Shown piece after piece: positions 17,717-26,477 of a DNA stretch of 64,000 nt. This DNA comes from DATEOR01 sp963841425 (GTDB taxonomy: Bacteria; Actinomycetota; Thermoleophilia; Gaiellales; Gaiellaceae). Position 1 is the first letter of the stretch; each line of letters opens with the position of its first letter. The position numbers were made by a program, and so were the translations under genes. Where the stretch lies: assembly GCA_963841425.1 (NCBI GenBank), contig CAWJCL010000003.1:248001-312000 (forward strand), in the 5' to 3' direction. The notes below the pieces were generated by a model. The model saw only the letters and a list, made by a program, of their open reading frames with translations, ran no database searches and was not told the origin of the DNA.

Positions 17717-18087
17717 AGCGTCCAGAAAACGATCGCCAGCACGATTGCGGCGCTCAGCAGGATTGCTCCACCGACGAGCGCCAGTTGCCGACGGCGCGAT
17801 GCTACGAACTCCGTGAGCGGCGAAGCTGGGAGGGCGGATGGTGGAAGCGCCGCGAGCACGACCAGGAACAGGGAGATCGTGAGCGCGGCGAAGTAGACCG
17901 GGAGCCCGGCGCTCAACGCTTCTTTCAGCTCTTCCGAGTGGCCGCTCTGAAACAGGAACATTCCGTCGAGGGCGAGCCCCGCATCGCCGCGCCCGTCCGG
18001 ATTGCAGTCTAGCGTCGTCCCGCACGAGCAAAGGCGCTGCGGATCCCTGCACAGGAGAGGCGCCAAGGCGCCTAAGCTACGAGGCAA
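17713..18087 (-). CDS. Small hypothetical membrane protein
   Basis: 124 aa from TTG 18087, or 82 aa from ATG 17961 (MFLFQSGHSEELKEAL). It has two hydrophobic helices (LPVYFAALTISLFLVVLAAL and LALVGGAILLSAAIVLAIVF) separated by a basic loop (ASRRRQ). It is convergent with the epimerase (4-nt overlap of stops) and divergent from the Wzz gene by 10 nt. A short Cys-rich N-terminal segment (CSCGTTLDC) exists only in the longer form. Function unknown. Confidence 0.55.
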   Translation of the reverse strand: MPRSLGALAPLLCRDPQRLCSCGTTLDCNPDGRGDAGLALDGMFLFQSGHSEELKEALSAGLPVYFAALTISLFLVVLAALPPSALPASPLTEFVASRRRQLALVGGAILLSAAIVLAIVFWTL

Positions 18088-18097
18088 GGGGCGTGTC

Positions 18098-19333
18098 GTG
18101 ACCGGCGTTTACACAATCGTCAAGCGGTGGTGGTGGCTACTCGTGATCGGGGCAGTCGTGGCCGCCTTGATGGGGTATCTCGTCGCGAACCGCCTGCCTG
18201 ACACGTACGAAGCCAGGGCGCAACTCCTGGTGGGTCCGTTGAGCGCGGACAAGGACACACTCGACGCAGCCGGTGCGCAGGCGCGAACGTACGCCGCCCT
18301 CGCGACGACGACTCCGGTTCTGGACGCGACGGCTCGGAGCGTGGGGTTGACGAGCGTCCGACACAAGATCGCGAGCGTCAACGCAAGCGACGTCACGCGG
18401 CTCATCTCCATCACCGCACGCGACGGCGACTCCGTGCGCGCGGCTGCAATCGCCAATGCTCTCGCGGGGGTCCTCGTGAGAAGAGCGGCGGGGGGACCCC
18501 CCACGGGACAGCTCACGATCGTGGAGCGAGCGACGCCACCGGACAACCCAATCGGCCCTTCCACGGCGTTGATCGTGGTCCTCACCGCCTTCGTCGGATT
18601 GCTCGGCGCGTTCGGCATCGCCGCGCTCTTCGACTCCCTCACGAACGTCATGCGCTCCGAGGACGACCTCGCTCCCTTCGCTCCCGTCTTGGGATCGGTG
18701 AACGGGTCGCCGGCCTGGAGACGAGAGAAACCGCTCGTCATCGAGGACGACCCCGACTCCGCGGCCGCAGCGTCTTACCGTGTGCTGACGACGAAGATCG
18801 AGCTTTCCAACGGTGAGGGGCCGCTGCGCAGCCTCCTCCTCGTCGATGCTCACGGAGGTCGCTCGAGCGCCAGGGTCGCCGCCAATCTCGGCGCCGGTTT
18901 CGCCGAGGACGGCACGCGGGTCGCGATCATCGACGGTGACGAGCGGGGTGGCCTCATGAGGCTGTTCACGAGGGAGTCCGAGTCGTCCGATGTCGTTCAG
19001 CGCGCCCGACCGCTGCGAATCGGAAGGCTCATGTTCGACCGTTTCCGCATCCGCCGGCCTCGGCTCATCGTATTCCGACCGCGAAGAACGTCGGAGCCCA
19101 TCGACCTCGAGCAGGCGAGCGAGACCATCGAGCACCTACTCGCCGGCGCCGACCTCGTCCTGGTCACTGCAGGGCCGGCCGACCAGTCGTCGGAAACCCT
19201 CATCTGGGCCCGCGCAGCGCAGACCACGGTCGTCGTCGCCGAACAGGATCACACCAAGCGGGAGCAGATGACTCCGACGTTCGAGAGCCTCCGGGTCGCC
19301 GACGCAAACGTGATCGGCGCGGTTCTGTCTTGA
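18098..19333 (+). CDS. Wzz-type polysaccharide copolymerase with degenerate kinase domain
   Basis: 411 aa from GTG 18098. Residues 1-190 are the chain-length-determinant module: a first helix at WWWLLVIGAVVAALMGYL, a periplasm-side coil, then ATPPDNPIGPS and a second helix near 175-195. Residues about 225-410 follow the BY-kinase fold, but the Walker A site reads DAHGGRSSARVAANLG without the GK(S/T) core. The second block VAIIDGDERGG keeps the strand and Asp, and the Tyr cluster is absent. It probably sets chain length without autophosphorylation. The paralogue at 35235-36599 shows the same loss. It heads the block with the methyltransferase/APH fusion and a GT4. Confidence 0.85.
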   Translation: MTGVYTIVKRWWWLLVIGAVVAALMGYLVANRLPDTYEARAQLLVGPLSADKDTLDAAGAQARTYAALATTTPVLDATARSVGLTSVRHKIASVNASDVTRLISITARDGDSVRAAAIANALAGVLVRRAAGGPPTGQLTIVERATPPDNPIGPSTALIVVLTAFVGLLGAFGIAALFDSLTNVMRSEDDLAPFAPVLGSVNGSPAWRREKPLVIEDDPDSAAAASYRVLTTKIELSNGEGPLRSLLLVDAHGGRSSARVAANLGAGFAEDGTRVAIIDGDERGGLMRLFTRESESSDVVQRARPLRIGRLMFDRFRIRRPRLIVFRPRRTSEPIDLEQASETIEHLLAGADLVLVTAGPADQSSETLIWARAAQTTVVVAEQDHTKREQMTPTFESLRVADANVIGAVLS

Positions 19334-19361
19334 GCCCGAGCACCCGCTGGCCCGGCAGGCC

Positions 19362-21119
19362 GTGACGGCATTCGAGCAGGCCCTCGAGGCGCAATCCGCT
19401 CCCGGCACGAACCTGAAGGGCTCGGTCGAGGGCGCGAACTGGTGCTTCCTCCTGCCTCGTCTCGAGCTTGGAAGAGTGCTCACGGTCGGGTGCCTTGCGC
19501 CGTCGTCCCTCGCGACGGTTGCGAGGCTGGGTGACGAGGTGGTCGTATGGGCCAGGGTCGCCGATCACGACTCCCTTCGCAAGGTGATCGAGAAGCGGAA
19601 CCTGGGAAACGTCAGAATCCTCTCGGCGGAGCAGGGCGGACCGCTTCCGCTCCCCGACGGCGACCTCGACGTGGTGGTCGTCGCGAGCGCCCGGTTCGCG
19701 CGCTCGGCCGGTGCCTGGAGGGAGCTCGCGCGAGTGCTGAAGGCGAACGGCGCCCTCTATCTCGAGCGCCCTCACCTCGACCTCCGCCGCCGCCACGGCG
19801 TCGAAACGTTGCCCGACGAATTCCGGCGGCGCGAGCTCCTCTGGGCGGCTCCTGCCTGGGGGGAGCTGCGCTTCGCGGCTCCGGCAGGCGACACTGCGGC
19901 CGTCGCCTACGTCGAACGGCGCTTCCTCAAGCCGCTCTTCCGCCGCCAGCTGCTCAAGCGCCCGGGAAAGGTTGCCGCGCGGACACCGCTCGCGAATGGC
20001 CTCGTGCGCCGCCGCGCGCTCATCGTCACGGGAGACGAGGAGAACGCGGCGACGGGCCCGCCGGCCTACGTCCGGGAGATCGCCGCCAAGGCCGGCACGA
20101 CGATCGAGAGCCATCGGTGGGCGTTCGCAGCGCCCGGAGAGTACAGCTCCCAGAAGTCGCTCTTCTTCCTCTTCGAGGGCGAGGACACCCAGCCCCAGTC
20201 CGTCGTCAAGATCACGCGCGACGGAAGGCACAATCCTCGGCTGGAGAACGAATGGCAGGCGCTCGGCCTTCTTCGGGAGCGGGAAATCGGCGACGAGCGG
20301 ACACGCCCGGCGCCGCTCTTCTTCGGACGCCATGCCGGGCTCGCGGTCCTGGGGGAGACGGCCGTCGTCGGAGCGCCGTTCCTCGACCGGACGAAGGCAA
20401 CGGATGATTGCCCCCATGCACGTGCCGTCGTCGAGTGGCTCCTCGAGCTCGGCGTCTCCACCGCCCACGCCGTTCAGGATGCGACCGAGCCCGTCGGGCG
20501 CATGGAGGCTCTCCTCGAGCGCTTCGACGAGCTCTACCGGCCCGACCGCGAGACCGGCCGGCTCCTCGAGGGCGAGATGTCGGCGCTGGCCGCGAGCGTC
20601 GACGCGCTGCGGCTCGTCTTCCAGCACGGAGATCCGGGGCCGTGGAACCTCGTCGTGACCGCGGACGGAAGCCCTGGCTTTCTCGACTGGGAGTCGGCCG
20701 ACCCGGACGGCATGCCCCTCTGGGATCTCTTCCACTTCCTGCGCAGCTTCGGGCTCGCGGTCTCGCAGAAGGCGGGCAGGCGTGACCCGGGCGCGAGCTT
20801 CGTCGACCAGATCCTGGCGACGTCCGGGCTCAACCGGCTCCTCGTCGAGACGACGAAGCGCTTCTGCGACGAAACCGGCCTATCCACGCGGCTCGTCGAG
20901 CCGCTCTTCTACCTCTGCTGGGTCCATCGGGCGGTCAAGGAGGCCTCCCGCTTGCCGCGGGAAGAGCTGGAGACGGGCCGCTATTTCAACCTCCTGAAGC
21001 TCGCAGTGCGCCCGCAGGGATGCACCTGGGCTGCAACGGCTCTTTTCGTTGGCATCCGGCGCCTGAGCCTTCGATGCGAATTCTCATCTGCGCGACGGAG
21101 GCCCCGCTTCCGCCCGTGA
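19362..21119 (+). CDS. Methyltransferase-like / APH-like kinase fusion protein
   Basis: 585 aa. Residues about 20-230 resemble a class I methyltransferase fold: NWCFLLPRLELGRVLTVG, LPDGDLDVVVVASARF, and LKANGALYLER; a clear SAM Gly motif is missing. Residues about 240-560 follow the aminoglycoside-phosphotransferase fold: VVKITRDGRHNPRLENEW (ATP Lys and helix C Glu), VFQHGDPGPWNLVV (catalytic H422-G-D424 and N429), and FLDWESADPDG (metal Asp). The two halves match, in the same order of motifs, the separate genes at 42069-42686 and 41059-42072. The start is GTG 19362, 28 nt after Wzz. Role inferred: phosphorylation or modification of a glycan or its lipid-linked intermediate. The gene end overlaps the GT4 start by 46 nt. 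Confidence 0.75.
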   Translation: MTAFEQALEAQSAPGTNLKGSVEGANWCFLLPRLELGRVLTVGCLAPSSLATVARLGDEVVVWARVADHDSLRKVIEKRNLGNVRILSAEQGGPLPLPDGDLDVVVVASARFARSAGAWRELARVLKANGALYLERPHLDLRRRHGVETLPDEFRRRELLWAAPAWGELRFAAPAGDTAAVAYVERRFLKPLFRRQLLKRPGKVAARTPLANGLVRRRALIVTGDEENAATGPPAYVREIAAKAGTTIESHRWAFAAPGEYSSQKSLFFLFEGEDTQPQSVVKITRDGRHNPRLENEWQALGLLREREIGDERTRPAPLFFGRHAGLAVLGETAVVGAPFLDRTKATDDCPHARAVVEWLLELGVSTAHAVQDATEPVGRMEALLERFDELYRPDRETGRLLEGEMSALAASVDALRLVFQHGDPGPWNLVVTADGSPGFLDWESADPDGMPLWDLFHFLRSFGLAVSQKAGRRDPGASFVDQILATSGLNRLLVETTKRFCDETGLSTRLVEPLFYLCWVHRAVKEASRLPREELETGRYFNLLKLAVRPQGCTWAATALFVGIRRLSLRCEFSSARRRPRFRP

Positions 21120-22270
21120 ACGGGTTCCGGCGCATGCTGACCGCCGTGACGAGCGAGCTGCGGCGGAAGCACGACGTCCGGGTGCTCGCTTTTCGCGCTC
21201 CCGACCAGGTCCGATCCTCGGCCGACGAGAGTCTGCGGCTTCTTCCGCAACCGGAGGACGGCTTCCCGGTCTCCGTCCTGCGGACGGCACGGGCCGTCGC
21301 GCAGGGGCGACCGCTCAGGGCGGACCGGCTGGCCGCGCCGATGGTCGATCCTCTGCGCGCGGAAATGGCAAGGTTCACGCCGGAGGTCGTCCACGTGACT
21401 TCCGGCAGGCTTGCCGGTCTCGGGCGGACCCTCGCCGGCCACCCGGCGGTGCTGGGGGCGCTCGATGCGATGCATCTCAACACCGAAGCCCGTGCGCTCA
21501 TCGCGTCGGGGTTGCGCCGGCGCCTCCTGCGGATGGAGGTCGGCCGGGTGCGCAGGTTCGAGTCCACAGACTACCGCCGGTTCGCCCGCGTCACGGTCGT
21601 CAGCGAAGCCGATCGCGCCGCCCTGCTGGAGATCGACCCGTCACTCGAGATCGACGTCATCCCGAACGGCGTCGACGTCGACTTCTTCGCTCCGGATCCC
21701 GAGGCGCAGGTCGATGATGCACGCATCGTCTTCACCGGGGTGATGAGCTATGCCCCCAACGTCAGCGCGGCGGAATTCCTCGCTCGTGAAGTCTTCCCGC
21801 GCGTACGGCGAGCGCGGCCCGACGCGCGTCTCGCGATCGTTGGGCGCTCGCCGGGCGGCGCCGTCAGGGCGCTGGGAGAGCTCCCTGGAGTCGAGGTGAC
21901 CGGCGAAGTTCCAGACCTCCGTCCCTGGCTTCGGGAAAGTCGTGTCTATGTCTGTCCGATGACGAGCGGAACCGGGATCAAGAACAAGCTCCTCGAGGCG
22001 ATGGCCTGTGGTGCTCCGTGCATCGCGACGCCGCTTGCACTTCAAGGGATCGATGCTGTCCCCGGCAAGCAGGTCCTGGTCGGCGCGGATGCGCACGAGC
22101 TGGCGGAGGAGGTCGGCCGCGTCCTCACAGACGACACTCTCGCGACGCGGCTCGGTGCCGCCGGACGCGCCTACGTGTGCTCGCAGCACGACTGGGGGGC
22201 AGTCGCCCAAAGCTATGTCCGGGTCTGGGAGCGGGCGAGAGCCGCCCCCCCGAGGGCCGACTGCTCATAG
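21074..22270 (+). CDS. GT4-family glycosyltransferase
   Basis: 398 aa from ATG 21074. GT-B fold: the N-terminal half has MRILICATEAPLPPVNGFRR and VVHVTSGRLAGLGRTL. The nucleotide-sugar half has DVIPNGVDVDFFAPD, IVFTGVMSYAPNV and the donor-site stretch SRVYVCPMTSGTGIKNKLLE with EAMACGAPCIATP. It resembles the PEP-CTERM/EPS glycosyltransferases that carry the GTGIKNK motif. The gene overlaps its upstream neighbour and meets the minus-strand membrane protein gene with a 6-nt overlap. Sugar and acceptor unknown. Confidence 0.92.
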   Translation: MRILICATEAPLPPVNGFRRMLTAVTSELRRKHDVRVLAFRAPDQVRSSADESLRLLPQPEDGFPVSVLRTARAVAQGRPLRADRLAAPMVDPLRAEMARFTPEVVHVTSGRLAGLGRTLAGHPAVLGALDAMHLNTEARALIASGLRRRLLRMEVGRVRRFESTDYRRFARVTVVSEADRAALLEIDPSLEIDVIPNGVDVDFFAPDPEAQVDDARIVFTGVMSYAPNVSAAEFLAREVFPRVRRARPDARLAIVGRSPGGAVRALGELPGVEVTGEVPDLRPWLRESRVYVCPMTSGTGIKNKLLEAMACGAPCIATPLALQGIDAVPGKQVLVGADAHELAEEVGRVLTDDTLATRLGAAGRAYVCSQHDWGAVAQSYVRVWERARAAPPRADCS

Positions 22271-23020
22271 GTCGGCAGCGCCGCCACGCCCCAATCGCCT
22301 CCACTGGAGAAAGGCAAAGACGGAAAAGCCGAGGGCCAGGCAGAACTCGGCCCATTCGCCCGCCCGCGTGACGGTGAAACCCGACTCCGGGAAGAACGCG
22401 AAGCGGAGGGCCTTGTAGCCGAACATGACGAAGAACGCCATCGTCAGGAAGATCGGCGGCAGCAGAAGGTCGACGAGGCCGGACCCTCGCCAGAGGCCCT
22501 TTCCGCGGACGATCCAGGCTCCGATCGAGCCGTACAGCCCCGCGATGAGATACATGATGTTCGTGAAGTGCTGCACGAGGTCGATGTTGTGGACCGTCGT
22601 CTCCTTCTGCTCGTTGATCTCCTCGAGCCGCTCGGGGGTCCCGTAGCCGATGACCCTCTGCCCCCACGCGATCTCCTCTCCCGCGACGAAGAAGCAGCCG
22701 ATGCCGAACGCGAGGTAGGCCGCGGCGAGAACGGGCTGTCCCGACCGATGGAGCCGCCACGCACAGAGACACGCGAGAAGGGCGGCTGCCGCGAAGCCGA
22801 AGAACTGGGGCCACTCGAGCACCCGGTCCTCGTCCGTCACGAAGCGATATGCGCCCGAGTCGGCCCGCAGGAGGACGATCCCCACGGCCCCGACAAGCGG
22901 GAGGATGAAAAGCACCTCGGCGACGACGGGCGCAATGCTCCAACGAGTCGCCTCGCTGCCCAGGTGACTCCAGAGAGACCCCGCCCGTCCCCGAATCCCG
23001 GTGTCAGCGACGCTAGTCAT
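22265..23020 (-). CDS. Conserved multi-pass membrane protein with GEEIxWGQR motif
   Basis: 251 aa with about six hydrophobic segments. The central signature FFVAGEEIAWGQRVIGY, followed by ETTVHNIDLVQHF, is rich in charged and His residues placed at the membrane, which suggests an active or metal site. I recall related proteins near exopolysaccharide genes, but no function is established to my knowledge. The gene lies alone on the minus strand between plus-strand glycosyltransferase genes, with an 89-bp divergent gap to the next GT4. Confidence 0.7.
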   Translation of the reverse strand: MTSVADTGIRGRAGSLWSHLGSEATRWSIAPVVAEVLFILPLVGAVGIVLLRADSGAYRFVTDEDRVLEWPQFFGFAAAALLACLCAWRLHRSGQPVLAAAYLAFGIGCFFVAGEEIAWGQRVIGYGTPERLEEINEQKETTVHNIDLVQHFTNIMYLIAGLYGSIGAWIVRGKGLWRGSGLVDLLLPPIFLTMAFFVMFGYKALRFAFFPESGFTVTRAGEWAEFCLALGFSVFAFLQWRRLGRGGAADL

Positions 23021-23109
23021 ACGATTCGCCGGCCGCCGCAGACTATCCGCTTTTCAGCTCTTCGTGAAGAGCTGCGGCGGCCGATCGCCGCCCCTGCTAT
23101 GACTCAGCC

Positions 23110-24435
23110 ATGCCGACCGGGACGGGAGCTCGCGATTCCGCAGCCGCATCCTCCGGCGAGGTCGAGTCGCATTCCGACGGAGTCGCTCGAGACGGGCATA
23201 CGCCGCGGCGGCGTCTGAAGGTCGCGTACATCATGTCCCGCTTCCCGCGCCTGAGCGAGACCTTCGTCCTCTACGAGATACTCGCCGTCGAGGAGCAGGG
23301 AATCGACGTCCAGCTGTTTCCTCTCATCCATGAGCGGGGAGACGTGGTTCATCCCGAGGCGCTCGAGCTCTCCGCCAGGGCGCGGTACCAACCATTCCTC
23401 TCCCTGCCGGTGCTCCGCAGCCAGCTCCATTTTCTCCGCCGCTCGCCTCGCCGCTATCTCGGGGCGCTTCGCGATGTGCTCTCCGGCACGTGGGGAAGTC
23501 TCAATTTCTTCGTCGGCGCACTCGGGATCTTTCCGAAGGTCGCGCACGCCGCCCGGCTGATGCAAGTTGAGGGAGTCGACCACGTCCACTGCCACTTCGC
23601 GAGTCATCCTGCCGCTGCCGGGTTCGTCATCCATGGGCTCACGGGGATCCCGTACAGCTTCACGGCGCACGGCTCGGACCTCCATGTCGACCGCCACATG
23701 CTGTGCGAGAAGATCCGCGAGGCCGCATTCGTCGTGCCGATCTCGGGCTACAACCGAGACCTGATGATCGAGGAATGCGGCGAAGGCATTCGCGAGAAGC
23801 TCGTGGTCATCCACAGCGGTGTGGACACCGAGTTCTTCCGACCCGTCGACGCGGTGGCCGACGACGGGCGCCTGGAGATCCTCTCCGTCGGCACCCTTCA
23901 CGAGGTGAAGGGGCAGCGGTACCTCGTCGAGGCATGCCGCCTCCTTCGCGAGGAGGGGATCGACGTGGTCTGCAAGCTGATCGGAGACGGGCCCGACCGC
24001 AAGGCTCTAACCGGCCAGATCGCTGCGGCCGGGCTCGAGGACCGCGTGATGCTGCTGGGAGCCCGCGACCGGGACGCCGTCTGCGAGCTCTTACGGGCGA
24101 CTCACGTGCTCGCAGCACCGAGCGTTCCCACCAAACGGGGCAAGCGAGAGGGAATCCCGATCGTCCTCATGGAGGCGATGGCGAGCGGAGTGCCCGTCGT
24201 CGCAAGTCGCCTTTCGGGGATCCCGGAGCTCGTCGAGGACGGCGTCAGCGGTCTCCTCGTGCCGCCCGGCGATGCGCAGAGTCTCGCAAGCGCGCTCGCC
24301 CGACTTCAGGGCGACCCCTCGCTCCGGGAGCGGCTCGCGCTGTCCGGGCGCGCCAAGGTGGAGGCCGAGTTCGACCTTCGCAAAAGCGCGGCCGAGCTCG
24401 TCGGTCAGTTCGCCCGTGCGAGAGTGGCGGCATGA
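23110..24435 (+). CDS. GT4-family glycosyltransferase
   Basis: 441 aa. Residues 1-35 are a poorly conserved tail. GT-B features follow: VAYIMSRFPRLSETFVLYE, HCHFASHPAAAGFVIH, FTAHGSDLHVDRHML, VVIHSGVDTEFFRP, ILSVGTLHEVKGQRYLVEA and the donor site EGIPIVLMEAMASGVPVVAS (E-x7-E). The N-terminal stretch is typical of colanic-acid WcaL-like/AmsK-like transferases. It is the first gene of an operon with the GT2s and the O-antigen ligase; it overlaps the next gene by 4 nt (ATGA). Confidence 0.93.
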   Translation: MPTGTGARDSAAASSGEVESHSDGVARDGHTPRRRLKVAYIMSRFPRLSETFVLYEILAVEEQGIDVQLFPLIHERGDVVHPEALELSARARYQPFLSLPVLRSQLHFLRRSPRRYLGALRDVLSGTWGSLNFFVGALGIFPKVAHAARLMQVEGVDHVHCHFASHPAAAGFVIHGLTGIPYSFTAHGSDLHVDRHMLCEKIREAAFVVPISGYNRDLMIEECGEGIREKLVVIHSGVDTEFFRPVDAVADDGRLEILSVGTLHEVKGQRYLVEACRLLREEGIDVVCKLIGDGPDRKALTGQIAAAGLEDRVMLLGARDRDAVCELLRATHVLAAPSVPTKRGKREGIPIVLMEAMASGVPVVASRLSGIPELVEDGVSGLLVPPGDAQSLASALARLQGDPSLRERLALSGRAKVEAEFDLRKSAAELVGQFARARVAA

Positions 24436-25638
24436 AACGGCGAATCGTCTTCTGGTCTGCCGTCAGTGCAGTCACGGCCACCTACGTCGTGTTTCCGCTC
24501 CTGGTCCTCGCACGTGCGCGGCTTCGTCCGCGCCCCCATTTCTGGGCCGACATCACACCCTCGCTCACGCTGATCGTCGCCGCCCACAACGAGGCGGCGG
24601 ACATCGGCGCGAAGCTCGAGAACATCGCCGTCGCTCGATTACCCCTCAGATCTTCTCGAGGTCATCGTCGTCTCGGACGGATGCGACGACGGCACGGAGG
24701 AGATCGTCCGCAGCTTCTCCGGGCGCGACGTTCGCCTCCTGTCTCTGCCTCGTGTCGGCAAGGCTGCCGCGCTCAACGCCGCGATGAATGAGGCACGCGG
24801 CGAGGTGCTCGTCTTCTCGGATGCGAACAGCGCCTTCGCCGCCGACGCCCTCCTTGCGCTCGTGAGGCCCTTCGCCGATCCGAACGTCGGCGGAGTCGCA
24901 GGCGACCAGCGCTACGTCGCGGATCCCGACCTCGACGCGGCTGGATCCGGTGAGCAGGGGTACTGGGACTTCGACCGGACGATGAAGAGAGCAGAGAGCC
25001 TCGCCGACAACGTCATCTCCGCCACCGGGGCGATCTACGCCGTCCGCGCCTCGCTCGTCGGTCCGGTGCCGGAGGGTGTGACCGACGACTTCTACACCTC
25101 GACGGGAGTGATCGCCCGCGGGTTTCGCCTCGTGTTCGCCCCGGACGCCGTCGCCTTCGAGCCGGTGGCTCGCAGCGCCGGCCTCGAGTTCGGCCGGAAG
25201 GTGCGAGTGATCACCCGCGGCCTGCGTGCGGTCGTCTTGCGGCGAGCGCTCCTCGACCCACGGGTGCATGGGATCTATTCGGCCCAGCTCTTCGCGCACA
25301 AGGTCCTCCGCAGGCTCATGGTCTTCCCCCTCGCTGCCATCGCCCTGACGAGCCCACTCCTCTGGCGACGAGGCACTATCTACCGTGCCGCGACGGTGGC
25401 GCAAACCGTTCTCTACGGACTGGGTGCTCTCGGTCTTGTCCTTGCCGAGAAGCCGCTCGGGCGGCGGAGGCTCCTTGCCCTTCCGGCGTTCTTCTGCTTC
25501 GTGAACGCGGCCGCCCTTCGAGCCGCGTGGAACCTCGCCCGCGGCCGGCGGATCGATCGCTGGGAGCCTCGAAGAGCTTCGAGCTTGGACCGGGTTGGAC
25601 GAGCGGAGACGGGAATTCCCGCAGGGAGCGCAGAATGA
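24432..25638 (+). pseudogene. GT2 membrane glycosyltransferase, frameshifted at 24630
   Basis: From ATG 24432 (overlapping the GT4 stop) the frame runs MKRRIVFWSAV...VAAHNEAADIGAKLENIA up to 24629, and then breaks. If the single G at 24630 is skipped, the frame continues as SLDYPSDLLEVIVVSDGCDD to the stop at 25638. This matches the paralogue at 29267-30439 (KLENTLALDYPDELVEVIVA). The restored protein, about 401 aa, has the GT2 DxD region (VFSDANSAF), the later GT2 stretch GVTDDFYTSTG and C-terminal membrane helices. Either a real inactivating one-base insertion or a sequencing error in one copy. The ATGA overlap with the next gene shows the reading frame was once used. Confidence 0.8.
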
Positions 25639-26477
25639 GGCTCCCCGCCGGGGTCGAATCGCTGGAGGCCGTCCGCCTGGGCGCCGAGCGCTTGCGAGGA
25701 GATCCGTCGGCACCGCCGGACGCGAGCATCGTGGTGCCGGTGAATGCCCAGAGCGATCTCGAGCGCGTGTTCACCCTCTTGGGCGACGTGATCTCCTACA
25801 ACGGCCCACACACGTTCGAGGTCGTTCTCCTCGTCAACAACTTCCCGCCCGAGGATCCGCCCCCGGAGACCGAGGCCTTCGAACGGCTGGGGATTCGCGT
25901 CGAGAGCATCCCGAATGTGTGGCGTCAGGGAGAAGCGGTCTGCTTCTCGGCCCGGATGATGGGAATCAGAGCCGCATCATGTGAGCGCGTGATCTCTTTC
26001 GACGCGGACTCACGAGTCCCCAACGCGTCGTTGCTCCTCGACTGGTACGTGCGCCAGTTCGAGCGCGGTGCAGCGGGTGCATACACCCACGTCGGTCATT
26101 ACGACCTGCTCCCACTCTGGTCCGTTCGCGCCCGGATCGCGGCTCACCATGCGGCACGCTGGATCAAGCGCGTGCCACTTCGCATTCCCACCACCCGCGG
26201 AAACAACTACGCGATTGACCGAAAGGTTCTTCTGCCCCTGTACGAGCGGCACCTGCTCGCCGACGATCTGAACGTCGGGCCGGCATTGAAGTCTGCGGGC
26301 GGCGAGATCGTCTACTCGGGTGCGCGCTCGCTGCAGGTGCTCACCTCCGGACGAAGGTTCCAAGGGGGATGGCTGAAGCTCTTCCGCTATCTCGTCTATC
26401 GGCTCGGGTACAACGTGCGCATGATCGCGAGCGGCCGCGGCCGCGATGCGTGGTACCACCGGGCGCCGATGCGATGA
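25635..26477 (+). CDS. GT2-type glycosyltransferase
   Basis: 280 aa from ATG 25635 (ATGA overlap). GT-A fold: DASIVVPVNAQSDLERVFTL at the nucleotide site, VVLLVNNF, then VISFDADSRVPN with the metal-binding DAD (residues about 117-119). Later, GNNYAIDR and LLADDLNVGPAL contain the acceptor and catalytic-base regions. C-terminal WLKLFRYLVYRLGYN may touch the membrane. It sits between the frameshifted GT2 and the O-antigen ligase with 4-nt overlaps on both sides. Sugar unknown. Confidence 0.88.
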   Translation: MRLPAGVESLEAVRLGAERLRGDPSAPPDASIVVPVNAQSDLERVFTLLGDVISYNGPHTFEVVLLVNNFPPEDPPPETEAFERLGIRVESIPNVWRQGEAVCFSARMMGIRAASCERVISFDADSRVPNASLLLDWYVRQFERGAAGAYTHVGHYDLLPLWSVRARIAAHHAARWIKRVPLRIPTTRGNNYAIDRKVLLPLYERHLLADDLNVGPALKSAGGEIVYSGARSLQVLTSGRRFQGGWLKLFRYLVYRLGYNVRMIASGRGRDAWYHRAPMR

